A stretch of DNA of 6,845 bases. Source: an uncultured Pseudomonadota bacterium (GTDB lineage: Bacteria > Desulfobacterota_B > Binatia > UBA9968). The notes below the pieces were generated by a model. The model ran no database searches. It saw only the letters and a program-made list of their open reading frames with translations, and had not been told where the DNA came from. Shown one piece after another: positions 1 to 5,742 of the stretch (its first letter is position 1; each line of letters starts with the position of its first letter). Position numbers and translations under genes: made by a program. Where the stretch lies: contig CAMLCX010000263.1 in assembly GCA_946478635.1 (NCBI GenBank), forward strand, positions 1 to 6,845, given 5' to 3'.

Positions 1-912
1 GACTATGTCATTCTGCCGCAGGGCTGCGATGAAGTCGGCATCGCGGGCGCGGTGCAAGGCGCGCCCATGCGCCTGGTCAAAGCCCGCACCGTCGATGCCA
101 TGTCGCTCGCCGACGCGGAAGTTGTCTTGGAAGGTTACGTCAACCCGCGCGATCGCCGCTTCGAGACGGCGGAGTCGGAGAAGGCCGGTGTGCAGGGGCG
201 ATTCCATTTCCATCCGGAGTGGGCCGGCTATATGGGCAAAGCCTACAAGGCGCCGACCTTCCACGTCACCGCCGTCACCACGCGCCGGCGCGAAGGGAAA
301 CCGATCATTTTCCCCCTGGGCGTGCACACCCTCGACGATCACAACATCGACACGACCGTGCGCGAGGCGGCGATGTTCGAGCTTTGCGAGAGAATGCAGC
401 CCGGTCTGATCATGGACGTCAACATTCCCTACTGCATGACCGATTGGGGCGGAGCGATTATTCAAGTCAAAAAACGCAACCGCATCGAAGAAGGTTGGCA
501 GCGCAATTTCATGGCGGCGATTCTCGCCACCTCGCAAGGCTCGCGTTTGGTCATCGCGGTCAGCGAAGATACCGATCCGTACGACATGGATGACATCATC
601 TGGAATCTCACGACTCGCGTGAATCCCAAAACAGATATTATCAATCCGCTGCCGGGCGGCCGCGGTCAAACATTCATGCCCGCCGAGCGCATGACTGCCG
701 GCGAGCGCGAGTGGACGGCGTCAAACACGAACTTCGAAGGCGGCATGGGCATCGACGCGACGGTTCCTTTTGGTTATGAGAGCGATTTCATGCGGCCGGT
801 TTATCCCGTCGATAGAATCGATCTTAAAAAATGGTTCACCGACAAAGACATTCAAAACGCCAAAAGCCGCATGCACGGCTGGGTGCTTTCCTTGGCGCGC
901 ACCGGACGGTAG
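1..912 (+). CDS. UbiD-family prenyl-FMN-dependent decarboxylase, 3' part (5' end off the window)
   Basis: The reading frame is open from base 1 and gives 303 residues before TAG at 910-912. Family members are about 450-500 residues, so roughly the first third is missing. UbiD enzymes reversibly (de)carboxylate aromatic or unsaturated acids in the cytoplasm using prenylated FMN made by UbiX. Visible hallmarks: DEVGIAGAVQG near residues 10-20; the acidic AE-x3-EG stretch at 39-45, which resembles the family's conserved glutamate region; PEWAGYMG at 72-79; and the late-domain SEDTDPYDMDDIIW block at 188-201, ending in TTRVNP (204-209). The N-terminal half, with most of the cofactor site, is not present. 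The substrate cannot be named: ubiquinone-pathway UbiD, phenolic-acid decarboxylases and aromatic (de)carboxylases share these motifs, and no pathway partner lies downstream. The GTG at 52 is an internal codon, not the start. The family call is firm; the reaction is open. Confidence 0.92.
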   Translation, partial: DYVILPQGCDEVGIAGAVQGAPMRLVKARTVDAMSLADAEVVLEGYVNPRDRRFETAESEKAGVQGRFHFHPEWAGYMGKAYKAPTFHVTAVTTRRREGKPIIFPLGVHTLDDHNIDTTVREAAMFELCERMQPGLIMDVNIPYCMTDWGGAIIQVKKRNRIEEGWQRNFMAAILATSQGSRLVIAVSEDTDPYDMDDIIWNLTTRVNPKTDIINPLPGGRGQTFMPAERMTAGEREWTASNTNFEGGMGIDATVPFGYESDFMRPVYPVDRIDLKKWFTDKDIQNAKSRMHGWVLSLARTGR

Positions 913-929
913 AACCGGCCTTGATACCA

Positions 930-992
930 CGTGACGCACGGAAGATGATCCAGCGGATCTCTCCGTGCGTCACGCACCTCACGGCTTTTTTT
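930..992 (+). terminator. Hairpin terminator after the UbiD-family gene, with two competing stems
   Basis: Eighteen bases after the stop codon, a perfect 13-bp stem pairs 930-942 (CGTGACGCACGGA) with 962-974. It can extend by AGAT/ATCT (943-946 with 957-960) past a bulged C. The 3' arm also holds CCGTG (963-967), which pairs with CACGG (980-984) directly before seven Ts (986-992). The shorter hairpin is therefore the one next to the U-tract and the likely terminator; the long stem excludes it. Termination here is well supported. Any switching between the stems is inference. Confidence 0.6.
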
Positions 993-1100
993 AAACAAGT
1001 TCCGCATCGAACAAGTCCTAATTTATCCAAATGCTCCACCATAGGGCCCTCATTTCGCATTCTTTGAATATCGCCACTCCTGTTTTTCAACACAATCGCG

Positions 1101-1129
1101 TTGACACAGGAAATCTTGTCTGATATCTA
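1101..1129 (+). promoter_or_regulatory. Sigma-70-type promoter candidate for the lytic transglycosylase
   Basis: A perfect TTGACA (1101-1106) is followed after 17 bases by TATCTA (1124-1129). The -10 box is weak but has a TG two bases upstream (1121-1122), making an extended -10. Transcription would begin near 1136, leaving a leader of about 55 bases. The rest of the 913-1191 gap shows only the upstream terminator and a CTAGCTAG palindrome (1127-1134) near the predicted start point. Confidence 0.5.
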
Positions 1130-1191
1130 GCTAGTAGCTCGCGATAGTTACTGACCCGTCGACTTCTAAAATCACACAATCAGGTAAAAGT

Positions 1192-1890
1192 ATGGAGCAA
1201 CGTCCTAAAAGAACGATCACTCGTACTTTGTACTGCGGCAAAGCTTGCCTGAAATTCGCTCTGACGCTAGCGCTGTTTGCCCCGGCGTTAAGCGCTTTTA
1301 AATCAGCCGCGCCGCCAAAGGCGGCCGACGACGCTTCCCTTGTCATCAAAAAGGCCATCCAAATCGGCGAGACGGTGCGACCCAGGGAACTCGTTAAAAT
1401 CAACGCCATCCTTAGGTCCCATCGTCCGGAAATTTCGGAGCCTGAAACCTGGCGATTGTCCGAAGTCATTCTCGAAGAGAGCTTGAAGCGTCATCTTGAT
1501 CCATTCCTGGTATTAGCCCTGATTCGGGTGGAGAGCGGTTTCAAGTCTGGCGTCGTTTCCCCCATGGGGGCGCGCGGCATCATGCAGATCATGCCCGACA
1601 CCGGAAAATTTCTTGCGGCGGCCCTCGCCGGGGAATACGGACTTCATCTCACTTCGTTCAGACCCGAATCATTGGATGATCCGGTGCTCAACCTTCGTCT
1701 CGGCATTTATTACCTCCATGATCTAAAAAAGCAGTTTCAGCACGTCACTCTCGCCCTTACCGCCTACAACTTCGGTCCGGCAGAAACGCAAAATCGGCTC
1801 GAAAATAATCTGAACCTCTCCGACGAATTTGCCGCGCTCGTCCTCGACGCTTACCAGCGTTACAAAAACGTTAAGCCACCGGCATTTTAA
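1192..1890 (+). CDS. Exported SLT-family lytic transglycosylase
   Basis: The protein has 232 residues. It should cleave the beta-1,4 bond between MurNAc and GlcNAc in peptidoglycan, leaving 1,6-anhydro-MurNAc ends. A basic N-terminus (1-21) precedes a hydrophobic stretch (about 22-36), consistent with a signal peptide or membrane anchor and action in the periplasm; no clear lipobox is visible. After a linker, the SLT domain covers about 98-228. Catalytic Glu114 lies in RVESGF (112-117), followed by the GARGIMQIMP motif (126-135) and AYNFGP (191-196), the usual third motif (AYNAGP). ATG 1192 is preceded by AGG (1182-1184) at 7 bases and by a promoter candidate at 1101. The neighbours do not point to a specific role, so general wall turnover or insertion of an envelope machine are both possible. 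The fold and activity class are secure; the subfamily is not assigned. Confidence 0.92.
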   Translation: MEQRPKRTITRTLYCGKACLKFALTLALFAPALSAFKSAAPPKAADDASLVIKKAIQIGETVRPRELVKINAILRSHRPEISEPETWRLSEVILEESLKRHLDPFLVLALIRVESGFKSGVVSPMGARGIMQIMPDTGKFLAAALAGEYGLHLTSFRPESLDDPVLNLRLGIYYLHDLKKQFQHVTLALTAYNFGPAETQNRLENNLNLSDEFAALVLDAYQRYKNVKPPAF

Positions 1891-1934
1891 TCCTACTGCG
1901 CGCTTCTGAGGTCATTCAAAACCCAGCTTGCTCG

Positions 1935-1952
1935 AAGCACGGCTTTGCTTTT
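1935..1952 (+). terminator. Weak hairpin, possible terminator after the transglycosylase
   Basis: AAGCA (1935-1939) pairs with TGCTT (1946-1950) around a 6-base loop, and the run of Ts continues to 1952. The stem is short and the U-tract short, so this is a weak call. The rest of 1891-2056 shows no convincing promoter for the next gene and no small reading frame worth calling. Confidence 0.25.
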
Positions 1953-2056
1953 GTGTTTCGTGTCCCGGCAGCCGGTCTAGCACGATAGGCGTCGTCTCGC
2001 TTTCCAGCGACCGCTTGCGTTCGATCGAATGAGGCAATAAATACCAAGAGTAAATC

Positions 2057-2530
2057 ATGAGCGCGCAAAGAGAATTTCTTCTATCGCACGAGTCCTGGAA
2101 CGAGATTTCTCGGCACTCCGAGGAATCGTTCCCGGAAGAATGTTGCGGAGTCGTGCTCTCCATCGGCACGAAAGAGCAAGTGCGCCGGGTGGACAACATC
2201 CAAAACAAACTTCATGCCCTCGATCCGGCGACCTATCCACGCACCGCCGCCATCGCCTACGCGATGGACCCGATAAAACTTGAGTCGGTCCTGGACGCGG
2301 CGGTGGCGGCCGGGGGCAAGCTTAAGGCCTTCTACCATTCTCATCCCGACCACGAAGCCTACTTTTCCGCCGAAGATAAAGCCTTCGCCACTCCCTTCGG
2401 CGAGCCGACCTTTCCCGATGCCGCGCAGATCGTCGTTTCGGTCATCCATCGCGCCGTCAGGACAATGAAAGCCTTTGGATGGTCCGACGCGATGAAAGAT
2501 TTCATCGAGCTGCCGATCCGAAGAATTTAA
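2057..2530 (+). CDS. JAMM/MPN+ metallopeptidase, M67 family (Mec-like)
   Basis: The 157-residue protein is nearly all one JAB1/MPN/Mov34 domain. The full zinc signature is present: Glu28 in EECCG (27-31), then His94-Ser95-His96, seven residues, Ser104 and Asp107, matching HSH-x7-S-x2-D. In bacteria, small stand-alone members such as mycobacterial Mec cut the C-terminus of ubiquitin-like sulfur carriers (CysO, ThiS or MoaD type), for example to release cysteine from CysO-cysteine. The length fits that group, and the protein is cytosolic with no signal peptide. No carrier protein, E1-like MoeB/ThiF or cysteine synthase lies in this window, so the substrate is unknown. ATG 2057 has a weak AAGAG (2046-2050) upstream. 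The next gene starts four bases after the stop, so the two are probably co-transcribed. Peptidase family confidence is high; the physiological role is inference. Confidence 0.9.
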   Translation: MSAQREFLLSHESWNEISRHSEESFPEECCGVVLSIGTKEQVRRVDNIQNKLHALDPATYPRTAAIAYAMDPIKLESVLDAAVAAGGKLKAFYHSHPDHEAYFSAEDKAFATPFGEPTFPDAAQIVVSVIHRAVRTMKAFGWSDAMKDFIELPIRRI

Positions 2531-2534
2531 TTTC

Positions 2535-3407
2535 ATGACCGAGCCGCGCCATAAACTCGTCGACTCCCTCGGCCTGGCAATTCACTATCTCGAATGGGGG
2601 GAACCGGCGGGCGAGCCGCTCATTCTGGTGCACGGCTTTCTCGATCAAGCGCATAGTTGGAAGTTCTTCGTGGCGGAGCTCGAAAAAAAAGCGCGGCAGC
2701 CGCTGTGGATTATTGCACCGGATTGCCGCGGCCACGGTGATAGCGGCTGGGTTGGGGCTGGCGGCTATTACCATTTTCCTGACTACGTTTTTGATCTTGA
2801 CTGCGTCATTCAGGCCCTCGGTGTCGAACGCATTCATCTCGTCGGTCATTCCATGGGCGGCACTATTTCGTTCCTTTACGCCGGCGCATTTCCCACGCGT
2901 GTCGGCCATCTCGTGTTGATCGAAGGCATCGGCCCGCCCGGTATGGCTTTCGCCGACGCGCCACCGAGGCTGACAGGCTGGATCGGCGAGTTGCGCGAGC
3001 GCGGCCGCCGTCACTATCGCGAATATACGAGCATCGAGGCCGGCGCCCATCAGTTGCAACAGACCAATCCGCGTCTGAAGAAGGAATACGCTCTGGACCT
3101 CGCGCGTGCCGGCATGAAGCAAAGCCAGAAAGGCAAATGGATCTGGAAATTCGACCCACTGCACCGGACAGCGGCGCCGCAACCTTTTTACGCGGCGCAA
3201 GCGTTCGAGTTTTTCCGCCGCATCGAATGTCCTGTGCTGATCGTCGATGGAGAAGAAAGCCGGCAAACGCGCCGCACCGATAAACAGCAGCGCTACGAAA
3301 CCATCCGAAAGCGCCGGCTTGAAACGATCGCTCATGCGGGGCACATGGTTCATCAGGACAACCCTGAGCAATTGGCGGAAATCGTCGACTTTTTTTTGCG
3401 CTTGTAA
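2535..3407 (+). CDS. Alpha/beta-hydrolase fold protein (serine hydrolase)
   Basis: The 290-residue protein has the canonical order of the fold: LILVHGF with the oxyanion-hole region (29-35), the DCRGHGDS strand and turn (63-70), the nucleophile elbow GHSMGG with Ser106, a helical cap at about 137-225, and the late His270 in HAGHMVHQ (267-274). The acid residue is less clear. The usual GxxD after strand 7 reads GEES (239-242), so Glu241 is one candidate; Glu130 after strand 6 (LIEGIGPP) or Asp238 are others. The substrate is unknown: esterase, lactonase, C-C hydrolase and SERHL-like activities all use this layout. There is no signal peptide, so it should be cytosolic. It starts four bases after the JAMM peptidase stop with only a poor ribosome site, which suggests translational coupling. 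No clear terminator follows; the small CGAAT/ATTCG hairpin at 3408-3421 lacks an adjacent U-tract. Confidence 0.9.
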   Translation: MTEPRHKLVDSLGLAIHYLEWGEPAGEPLILVHGFLDQAHSWKFFVAELEKKARQPLWIIAPDCRGHGDSGWVGAGGYYHFPDYVFDLDCVIQALGVERIHLVGHSMGGTISFLYAGAFPTRVGHLVLIEGIGPPGMAFADAPPRLTGWIGELRERGRRHYREYTSIEAGAHQLQQTNPRLKKEYALDLARAGMKQSQKGKWIWKFDPLHRTAAPQPFYAAQAFEFFRRIECPVLIVDGEESRQTRRTDKQQRYETIRKRRLETIAHAGHMVHQDNPEQLAEIVDFFLRL

Positions 3408-3476
3408 CGAATCCGCATTCGGAGAAACCCGGTTAACGAAGCTCAAATTTTTTGCCCTGAAGGCGACGACAGGATC

Positions 3477-3506
3477 TTGACTATTGCGGGCGATTTCGGT
3501 GATTAT
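3477..3506 (+). promoter_or_regulatory. Sigma-70-type promoter candidate for the 3577-4351 gene pair
   Basis: TTGACT (3477-3482) is followed after 18 bases by GATTAT (3501-3506), matching 5/6 and 4/6 of the consensus. Transcription would start near 3513, inside an inverted repeat CCTGGT (3510-3515) / ACCAGG (3526-3531) that could be a leader hairpin or an operator. If real, the promoter rules out a coding start at 3484 and favours GTG 3577. Confidence 0.4.
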
Positions 3507-3565
3507 GAGCCTGGTGGTCGGCGCGACCAGGATGTTTGAGTTCGATTCAAAGGAATGTGCGATCG

Positions 3566-3570
3566 AAGGA
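3566..3570 (+). promoter_or_regulatory. Ribosome binding site that fixes the GTG 3577 start
   Basis: AAGGA at 3566-3570 sits six bases before GTG 3577. No comparable site precedes the longer in-frame alternative at 3484 or the internal ATG at 3706, so this site decides the start of the DUF3553-like gene. Confidence 0.6.
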
Positions 3571-3576
3571 CAGGCT

Positions 3577-4026
3577 GTGAGTAAACACAATTCCACGCGC
3601 GGGCGGGATGGAGCCCACGATGATCCCTCGCGCCGCGCCCGGAAGGCGATCGCGCGGCGGCGGCAGACTCCCGCCCGGGTCGAATCGCCAAATCCGGACG
3701 TCGCCATGACGCTAAAGCATTTCAATCGACGAATTCAAAATTCGGTTGCCCGGGCTGAGGGCAAAAGGCTCTACTTGCGCGTCGGCGACGAAGTCAATCA
3801 TTTACGTTACGAGGAGTGGGGTATCGGCGTCGTCATGGAGATCATGACATCGTCTGTGCCGGGCGGCACTTGCCTGGCGCGCGTGCGCTTTCAGGACGGG
3901 CAGCTGCGCTGCTTCAACAATGATCTCGACAACGAAGTCTGTTGCTATTATTTCGGCGTGCGGCGTTACTGGAACCCGACCCATGGGGTCGACGCCATTC
4001 GGTCAAAAATGTTTTTCGGGGGATAA
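3577..4026 (+). CDS. Basic DUF3553-like protein, function unknown
   Basis: The GTG start gives 149 residues. Residues 1-60 are polar and rich in Arg/Lys (a dense cluster at 19-30), probably disordered and able to touch nucleic acid or acidic partners. The folded part starts near 64: LRVGDEV (67-73), EEWGIGVV (79-86), then RVRFQDGQLRCFNNDLD (102-118). The GD.V.H-x-WG.G.V pattern followed by a V.F..G strand resembles DUF3553, a small beta-barrel module also found at the C-terminus of some UvrD/PcrA helicases. The C-terminus has an adjacent cysteine pair in VCCYYFG (121-127), with Cys112 before it; a metal site cannot be shown. The next gene begins four bases after the stop, and its ribosome site lies in the last two codons (GGG GGA), so translation of the pair is coupled. 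That the gene is real is likely; the domain match is from memory of the pattern and the role is unknown. Confidence 0.75.
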   Translation: MSKHNSTRGRDGAHDDPSRRARKAIARRRQTPARVESPNPDVAMTLKHFNRRIQNSVARAEGKRLYLRVGDEVNHLRYEEWGIGVVMEIMTSSVPGGTCLARVRFQDGQLRCFNNDLDNEVCCYYFGVRRYWNPTHGVDAIRSKMFFGG

Positions 4027-4030
4027 TGCG

Positions 4031-4351
4031 ATGACAAAAAGAATACTGCTCGCAATCGTATTCCTGACGCTGATTGGGCTGCCCCCGGCTTCGCTCAGAT
4101 CCGAAGATACCATTGAAAAAGCCGGAGTCGGAGTCGGTGTCACCGCCGGGAACCTCTGGTTCCTGCCTATCAAAGCAATTACCATGACCGTCGGAGCGTT
4201 GAGCGGCGCGCTATCTTACCTTGTCACCGGCGGAAATGCCGACCTCACCAAACAAATTTGGCAAGACACTTCCGAGGGCCCCTACATCGTTACACCCGAG
4301 CTCGCGCGCACATCCATCGGCCAGCGCCCGGAACTCGAAGAGACGAAATAA
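4031..4351 (+). CDS. Small exported or membrane-associated protein, function unknown
   Basis: The protein has 106 residues. Residues 1-25 form a typical signal peptide: basic MTKR, a hydrophobic core LLAIVFLTLIGL, then a polar boundary before SEDTIEKAG. A second hydrophobic, glycine-rich stretch (about 34-68, containing NLWFLPIKAITMTVGALSG and ending in SYLVTGG) could be a membrane hairpin. The tail is polar, with QIWQDTSEGPYIVTPELA (75-92) looking conserved in style. I cannot assign a family with a known role. The start is clear: GGGGGA (4018-4023) lies seven bases before ATG 4031, overlapping the end of the upstream gene, and the signal peptide begins right there. The in-frame extension upstream to 3920 is antecedent noise inside the DUF3553-like gene. 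Its partner is a predicted cytosolic basic protein, so a shared pathway is possible but unproven. Confidence 0.8.
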   Translation: MTKRILLAIVFLTLIGLPPASLRSEDTIEKAGVGVGVTAGNLWFLPIKAITMTVGALSGALSYLVTGGNADLTKQIWQDTSEGPYIVTPELARTSIGQRPELEETK

Positions 4352-4414
4352 CAACGGCACGCAACCTTACTACAAAGTAAAGCTGCATGCCGTTGGCGCT
4401 GCCGGCAATTTTTT
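4352..4414 (+). terminator. Terminator between convergent genes, two overlapping hairpins
   Basis: CAACGGCA (4352-4359) pairs with TGCCGTTG (4388-4395), extended by GCA/TGC after one mismatch. The right arm also supplies TGCCG (4388-4392), which pairs with CGGCA (4403-4407) just before TTTTTT (4409-4414). The short hairpin plus six Ts fits intrinsic termination of the plus-strand pair. The region lies between the stop at 4351 and the end of the minus-strand hydrolase at 4417. No U-tract serves the minus strand well. Confidence 0.5.
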
Positions 4415-4416
4415 CT

Positions 4417-5151
4417 CTACGCTAAATTTTCCTTAAAGAATTTCGTGGTTCGGCCCCAGGCATCCTTCGCCGCGTCCGGATTGTAGCGGTCCGCGTTGGT
4501 GTTGTTATTGAACGCGTGCTTCGCGCCGGGGTAGACCTTCACATCGATGCTTTTGCCGGCCTTCGCCATCGCCGCCTTTAACGGTTCGACGCCCGGCATG
4601 ATGTTCGCATCGTCTTCGGCGTAGTTTCCCATGACCTTGCAAGCGATATTCGAGACGGAATCCAGCGGATCGGGGTTGCGGCCGTAATAAACCACCGCGG
4701 CATTGAGATCCTTGGACTTGGTCGCGAAATTGAGCGACTGCCCGCCGCCCCAGCAGTAGCCGACGACGCCGAACTTGCCGTTGACGTAGTTTTGTTTTTT
4801 CATATAGGAGACAGCCGCCGCAAGATCTTCTGCAACCATCACGCCGTTTACCTTTTGGATTTCTTTGGTCGCTTCGTCGCTGCCATTCCACTTATCGCTG
4901 CCGCCAATTCTGCTCATGCAGTCCACAGCGATCGCGGCAAAACCGTCCTTGGCGAAGCGGCGCGCGACGTCCTTGATGTGTCCGACCAGACCGCGGTTCT
5001 CATGGATCACCACAACGGTGCCCAGATTCGTGCCGCCCTTGGGTCGTGAAACGTAAGCGTTCACGTTGCCTCCCGGACTGGAAAATTGCACCATCTCCGA
5101 CGTCAAGCCGGAATCATTTGGATCGACGATGTTGTCTATAGTTTGAGCCAT
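4417..5151 (-). CDS. Dienelactone hydrolase family protein
   Basis: The 244-residue protein matches the single-domain dienelactone hydrolase (carboxymethylenebutenolidase) size and layout. Numbered from MAQTID: VVIHENRG with Glu51; the nucleophile elbow GYCWGG with Cys133 in place of serine; NYAEDDANI with Asp181 as likely acid; and GAKHAFNN with His212. This Cys-Asp-His triad with a supporting Glu is the family signature. Classical members open dienelactone to maleylacetate in the modified ortho pathway of (chloro)catechol breakdown. Many genomic members are general hydrolases, and no ring-cleavage genes are visible here, so the substrate is open. No signal peptide is seen. ATG 5151 is chosen because AAGGAGG (minus strand, 5166-5160) lies eight bases before it; an upstream TTG at 5169 would place that site inside the coding region. 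A terminator at 5269-5293 separates it from fmdB, implying its own promoter in the 5152-5268 leader. Confidence 0.93.
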   Translation of the reverse strand: MAQTIDNIVDPNDSGLTSEMVQFSSPGGNVNAYVSRPKGGTNLGTVVVIHENRGLVGHIKDVARRFAKDGFAAIAVDCMSRIGGSDKWNGSDEATKEIQKVNGVMVAEDLAAAVSYMKKQNYVNGKFGVVGYCWGGGQSLNFATKSKDLNAAVVYYGRNPDPLDSVSNIACKVMGNYAEDDANIMPGVEPLKAAMAKAGKSIDVKVYPGAKHAFNNNTNADRYNPDAAKDAWGRTTKFFKENLA

Positions 5152-5159
5152 AATGAAAA

Positions 5160-5166
5160 CCTCCTT
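5160..5166 (-). promoter_or_regulatory. Consensus Shine-Dalgarno for the dienelactone hydrolase gene
   Basis: Read on the minus strand, 5166-5160 is AAGGAGG, eight bases before ATG 5151. It is one of the strongest ribosome sites in the window, suggesting efficient translation, and it decides the start codon. Confidence 0.8.
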
Positions 5167-5172
5167 CAACGA

Positions 5173-5236
5173 GTTTTTCGAATTTTCGCTTTCAGCTATA
5201 GCGAAAAACGTAGGTCAAATCCAGAGCTGTTTTTCG
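5173..5236 (-). repeat. Three copies of octamer GTTTTTCG in the dienelactone hydrolase leader
   Basis: GTTTTTCG occurs at 5173-5180 and 5229-5236 on the plus strand and inverted (CGAAAAAC) at 5202-5209, spaced 29 and 27 bases start to start. In the minus-strand transcript, the arm at 5209-5200 can pair either with 5180-5173 or, shifted, with 5190-5183 (TTTTCGCT with AGCGAAAA). The two hairpins are mutually exclusive and lie just upstream of the ribosome site. A -10-like TATAGC (minus, 5200-5195) is inside, but no good -35 is spaced to it. This could be regulator binding sites, a leader structure or chance in a T-rich spacer. Confidence 0.4.
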
Positions 5237-5268
5237 TCGAAGCCTTGGTTTGCGTCGGAGTATCCAAA

Positions 5269-5293
5269 CAAAAACGGCGCCGAGGGGCGCCGT
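5269..5293 (-). terminator. Intrinsic terminator downstream of the FmdB-like gene
   Basis: A perfect 8-bp GC-rich stem joins 5274-5281 (ACGGCGCC) and 5286-5293 (GGCGCCGT) with a 4-base loop. On the minus strand it is followed by a run of Ts (5274-5270). It lies 45 bases past the fmdB stop. The other flank also has TTTT (5296-5299) on the plus strand, so it may work in both directions. Confidence 0.75.
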
Positions 5294-5337
5294 CGTTTTG
5301 AAGTTGGAATGCTTGTGAAGTTGTCGCGAAATCTCAG

Positions 5338-5709
5338 TTAAGCCGGCGTTGAGCTCGAAGTTGAGGAGGATTTAGCGGCGGTGCTCGATGAACTCTCGCT
5401 TTTCTTAGATTCGCTCTTGGACTCCGACGACGACTTTTCCTTGCCGGAGGACGAGCTTTCGGTCTTGGATTCGCCCTTGGATTCAGACGATGACTGCGAG
5501 CCGTTGCTGCTCTTTGATTCGCCGTTTTGCCCCTTGCGCGCGTAGTCAGTGACATACCAGCCGGTGCCTTTGAGTTGGAAGGAGGTGTTGGAGATCAGCT
5601 TTTTGACCTTGCCTTTACACGTGGGGCACTTGGCCAGAGGTTTATCGGTAATTTTCTGGGTGGTCTCAAAGGTGCCGCATTTCTGGCACTGATACTCGTA
5701 AATAGGCAT
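5338..5709 (-). CDS. FmdB-like zinc-ribbon protein with a serine-rich tail
   Basis: The 123-residue protein opens with the diagnostic MPIYEYQC. Its zinc ribbon uses two CxxC knuckles, Cys8/Cys11 and Cys28/Cys31, and the conserved region continues through [22 protein letters not shown] (35-56). This is the FmdB/CxxC_CxxC_SSSS domain, named for an early putative regulator of formamide and amide genes; its molecular role is unknown. From residue 61 on the tail is low complexity: about 30 of 63 residues are serine, interleaved with Lys and Glu, and it is surely disordered. Such Ser-rich tails are common in the family and vary in length. ATG 5709 follows GAGGA (minus, 5720-5716) at six bases. It lies 75 bases downstream of the cupin stop with its own promoter candidate, and its terminator separates it from the dienelactone hydrolase. 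Confidence 0.93.
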   Translation of the reverse strand: MPIYEYQCQKCGTFETTQKITDKPLAKCPTCKGKVKKLISNTSFQLKGTGWYVTDYARKGQNGESKSSNGSQSSSESKGESKTESSSSGKEKSSSESKSESKKSESSSSTAAKSSSTSSSTPA

Positions 5710-5723
5710 GGAAAATCCTCAAC

Positions 5724-5742
5724 TTAGCTGTTTGATAGCTAA
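5724..5742. promoter_or_regulatory. Palindrome between the fmdB promoter candidate and its ribosome site
   Basis: TTAGCT (5724-5729) and AGCTAA (5737-5742) form an inverted repeat with a 7-base spacer, lying over the predicted fmdB transcription start. This is an operator-like position, but six-base arms can occur by chance. Confidence 0.25.

Noticed and set aside
5..593. Alternative plus-strand frames within the UbiD region
   Set aside because: Arg/Ser-rich out-of-frame shadows of a gene with clear UbiD motifs in frame 1.
1912..2208. Minus-strand frame of 98 codons across the 1891-2056 gap
   Set aside because: Half of it is antisense to the JAMM peptidase and no domain or ribosome site supports it.
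2502..3725. Long minus-strand open frame (407 codons) opposite the alpha/beta hydrolase
   Set aside because: It lies antisense to a gene with a complete set of hydrolase motifs, its translation has no recognisable domain, and it extends over the promoter and start of the next gene. GC-rich codon bias explains the open frame.
3920..4030. Upstream extension of the small exported protein
   Set aside because: It overlaps the DUF3553-like gene in another frame. The ribosome site and signal peptide place the start at 4031.
5152..5169. TTG start at 5169 for the dienelactone hydrolase
   Set aside because: It would place the AAGGAGG site within the coding region; ATG 5151 has ideal spacing.
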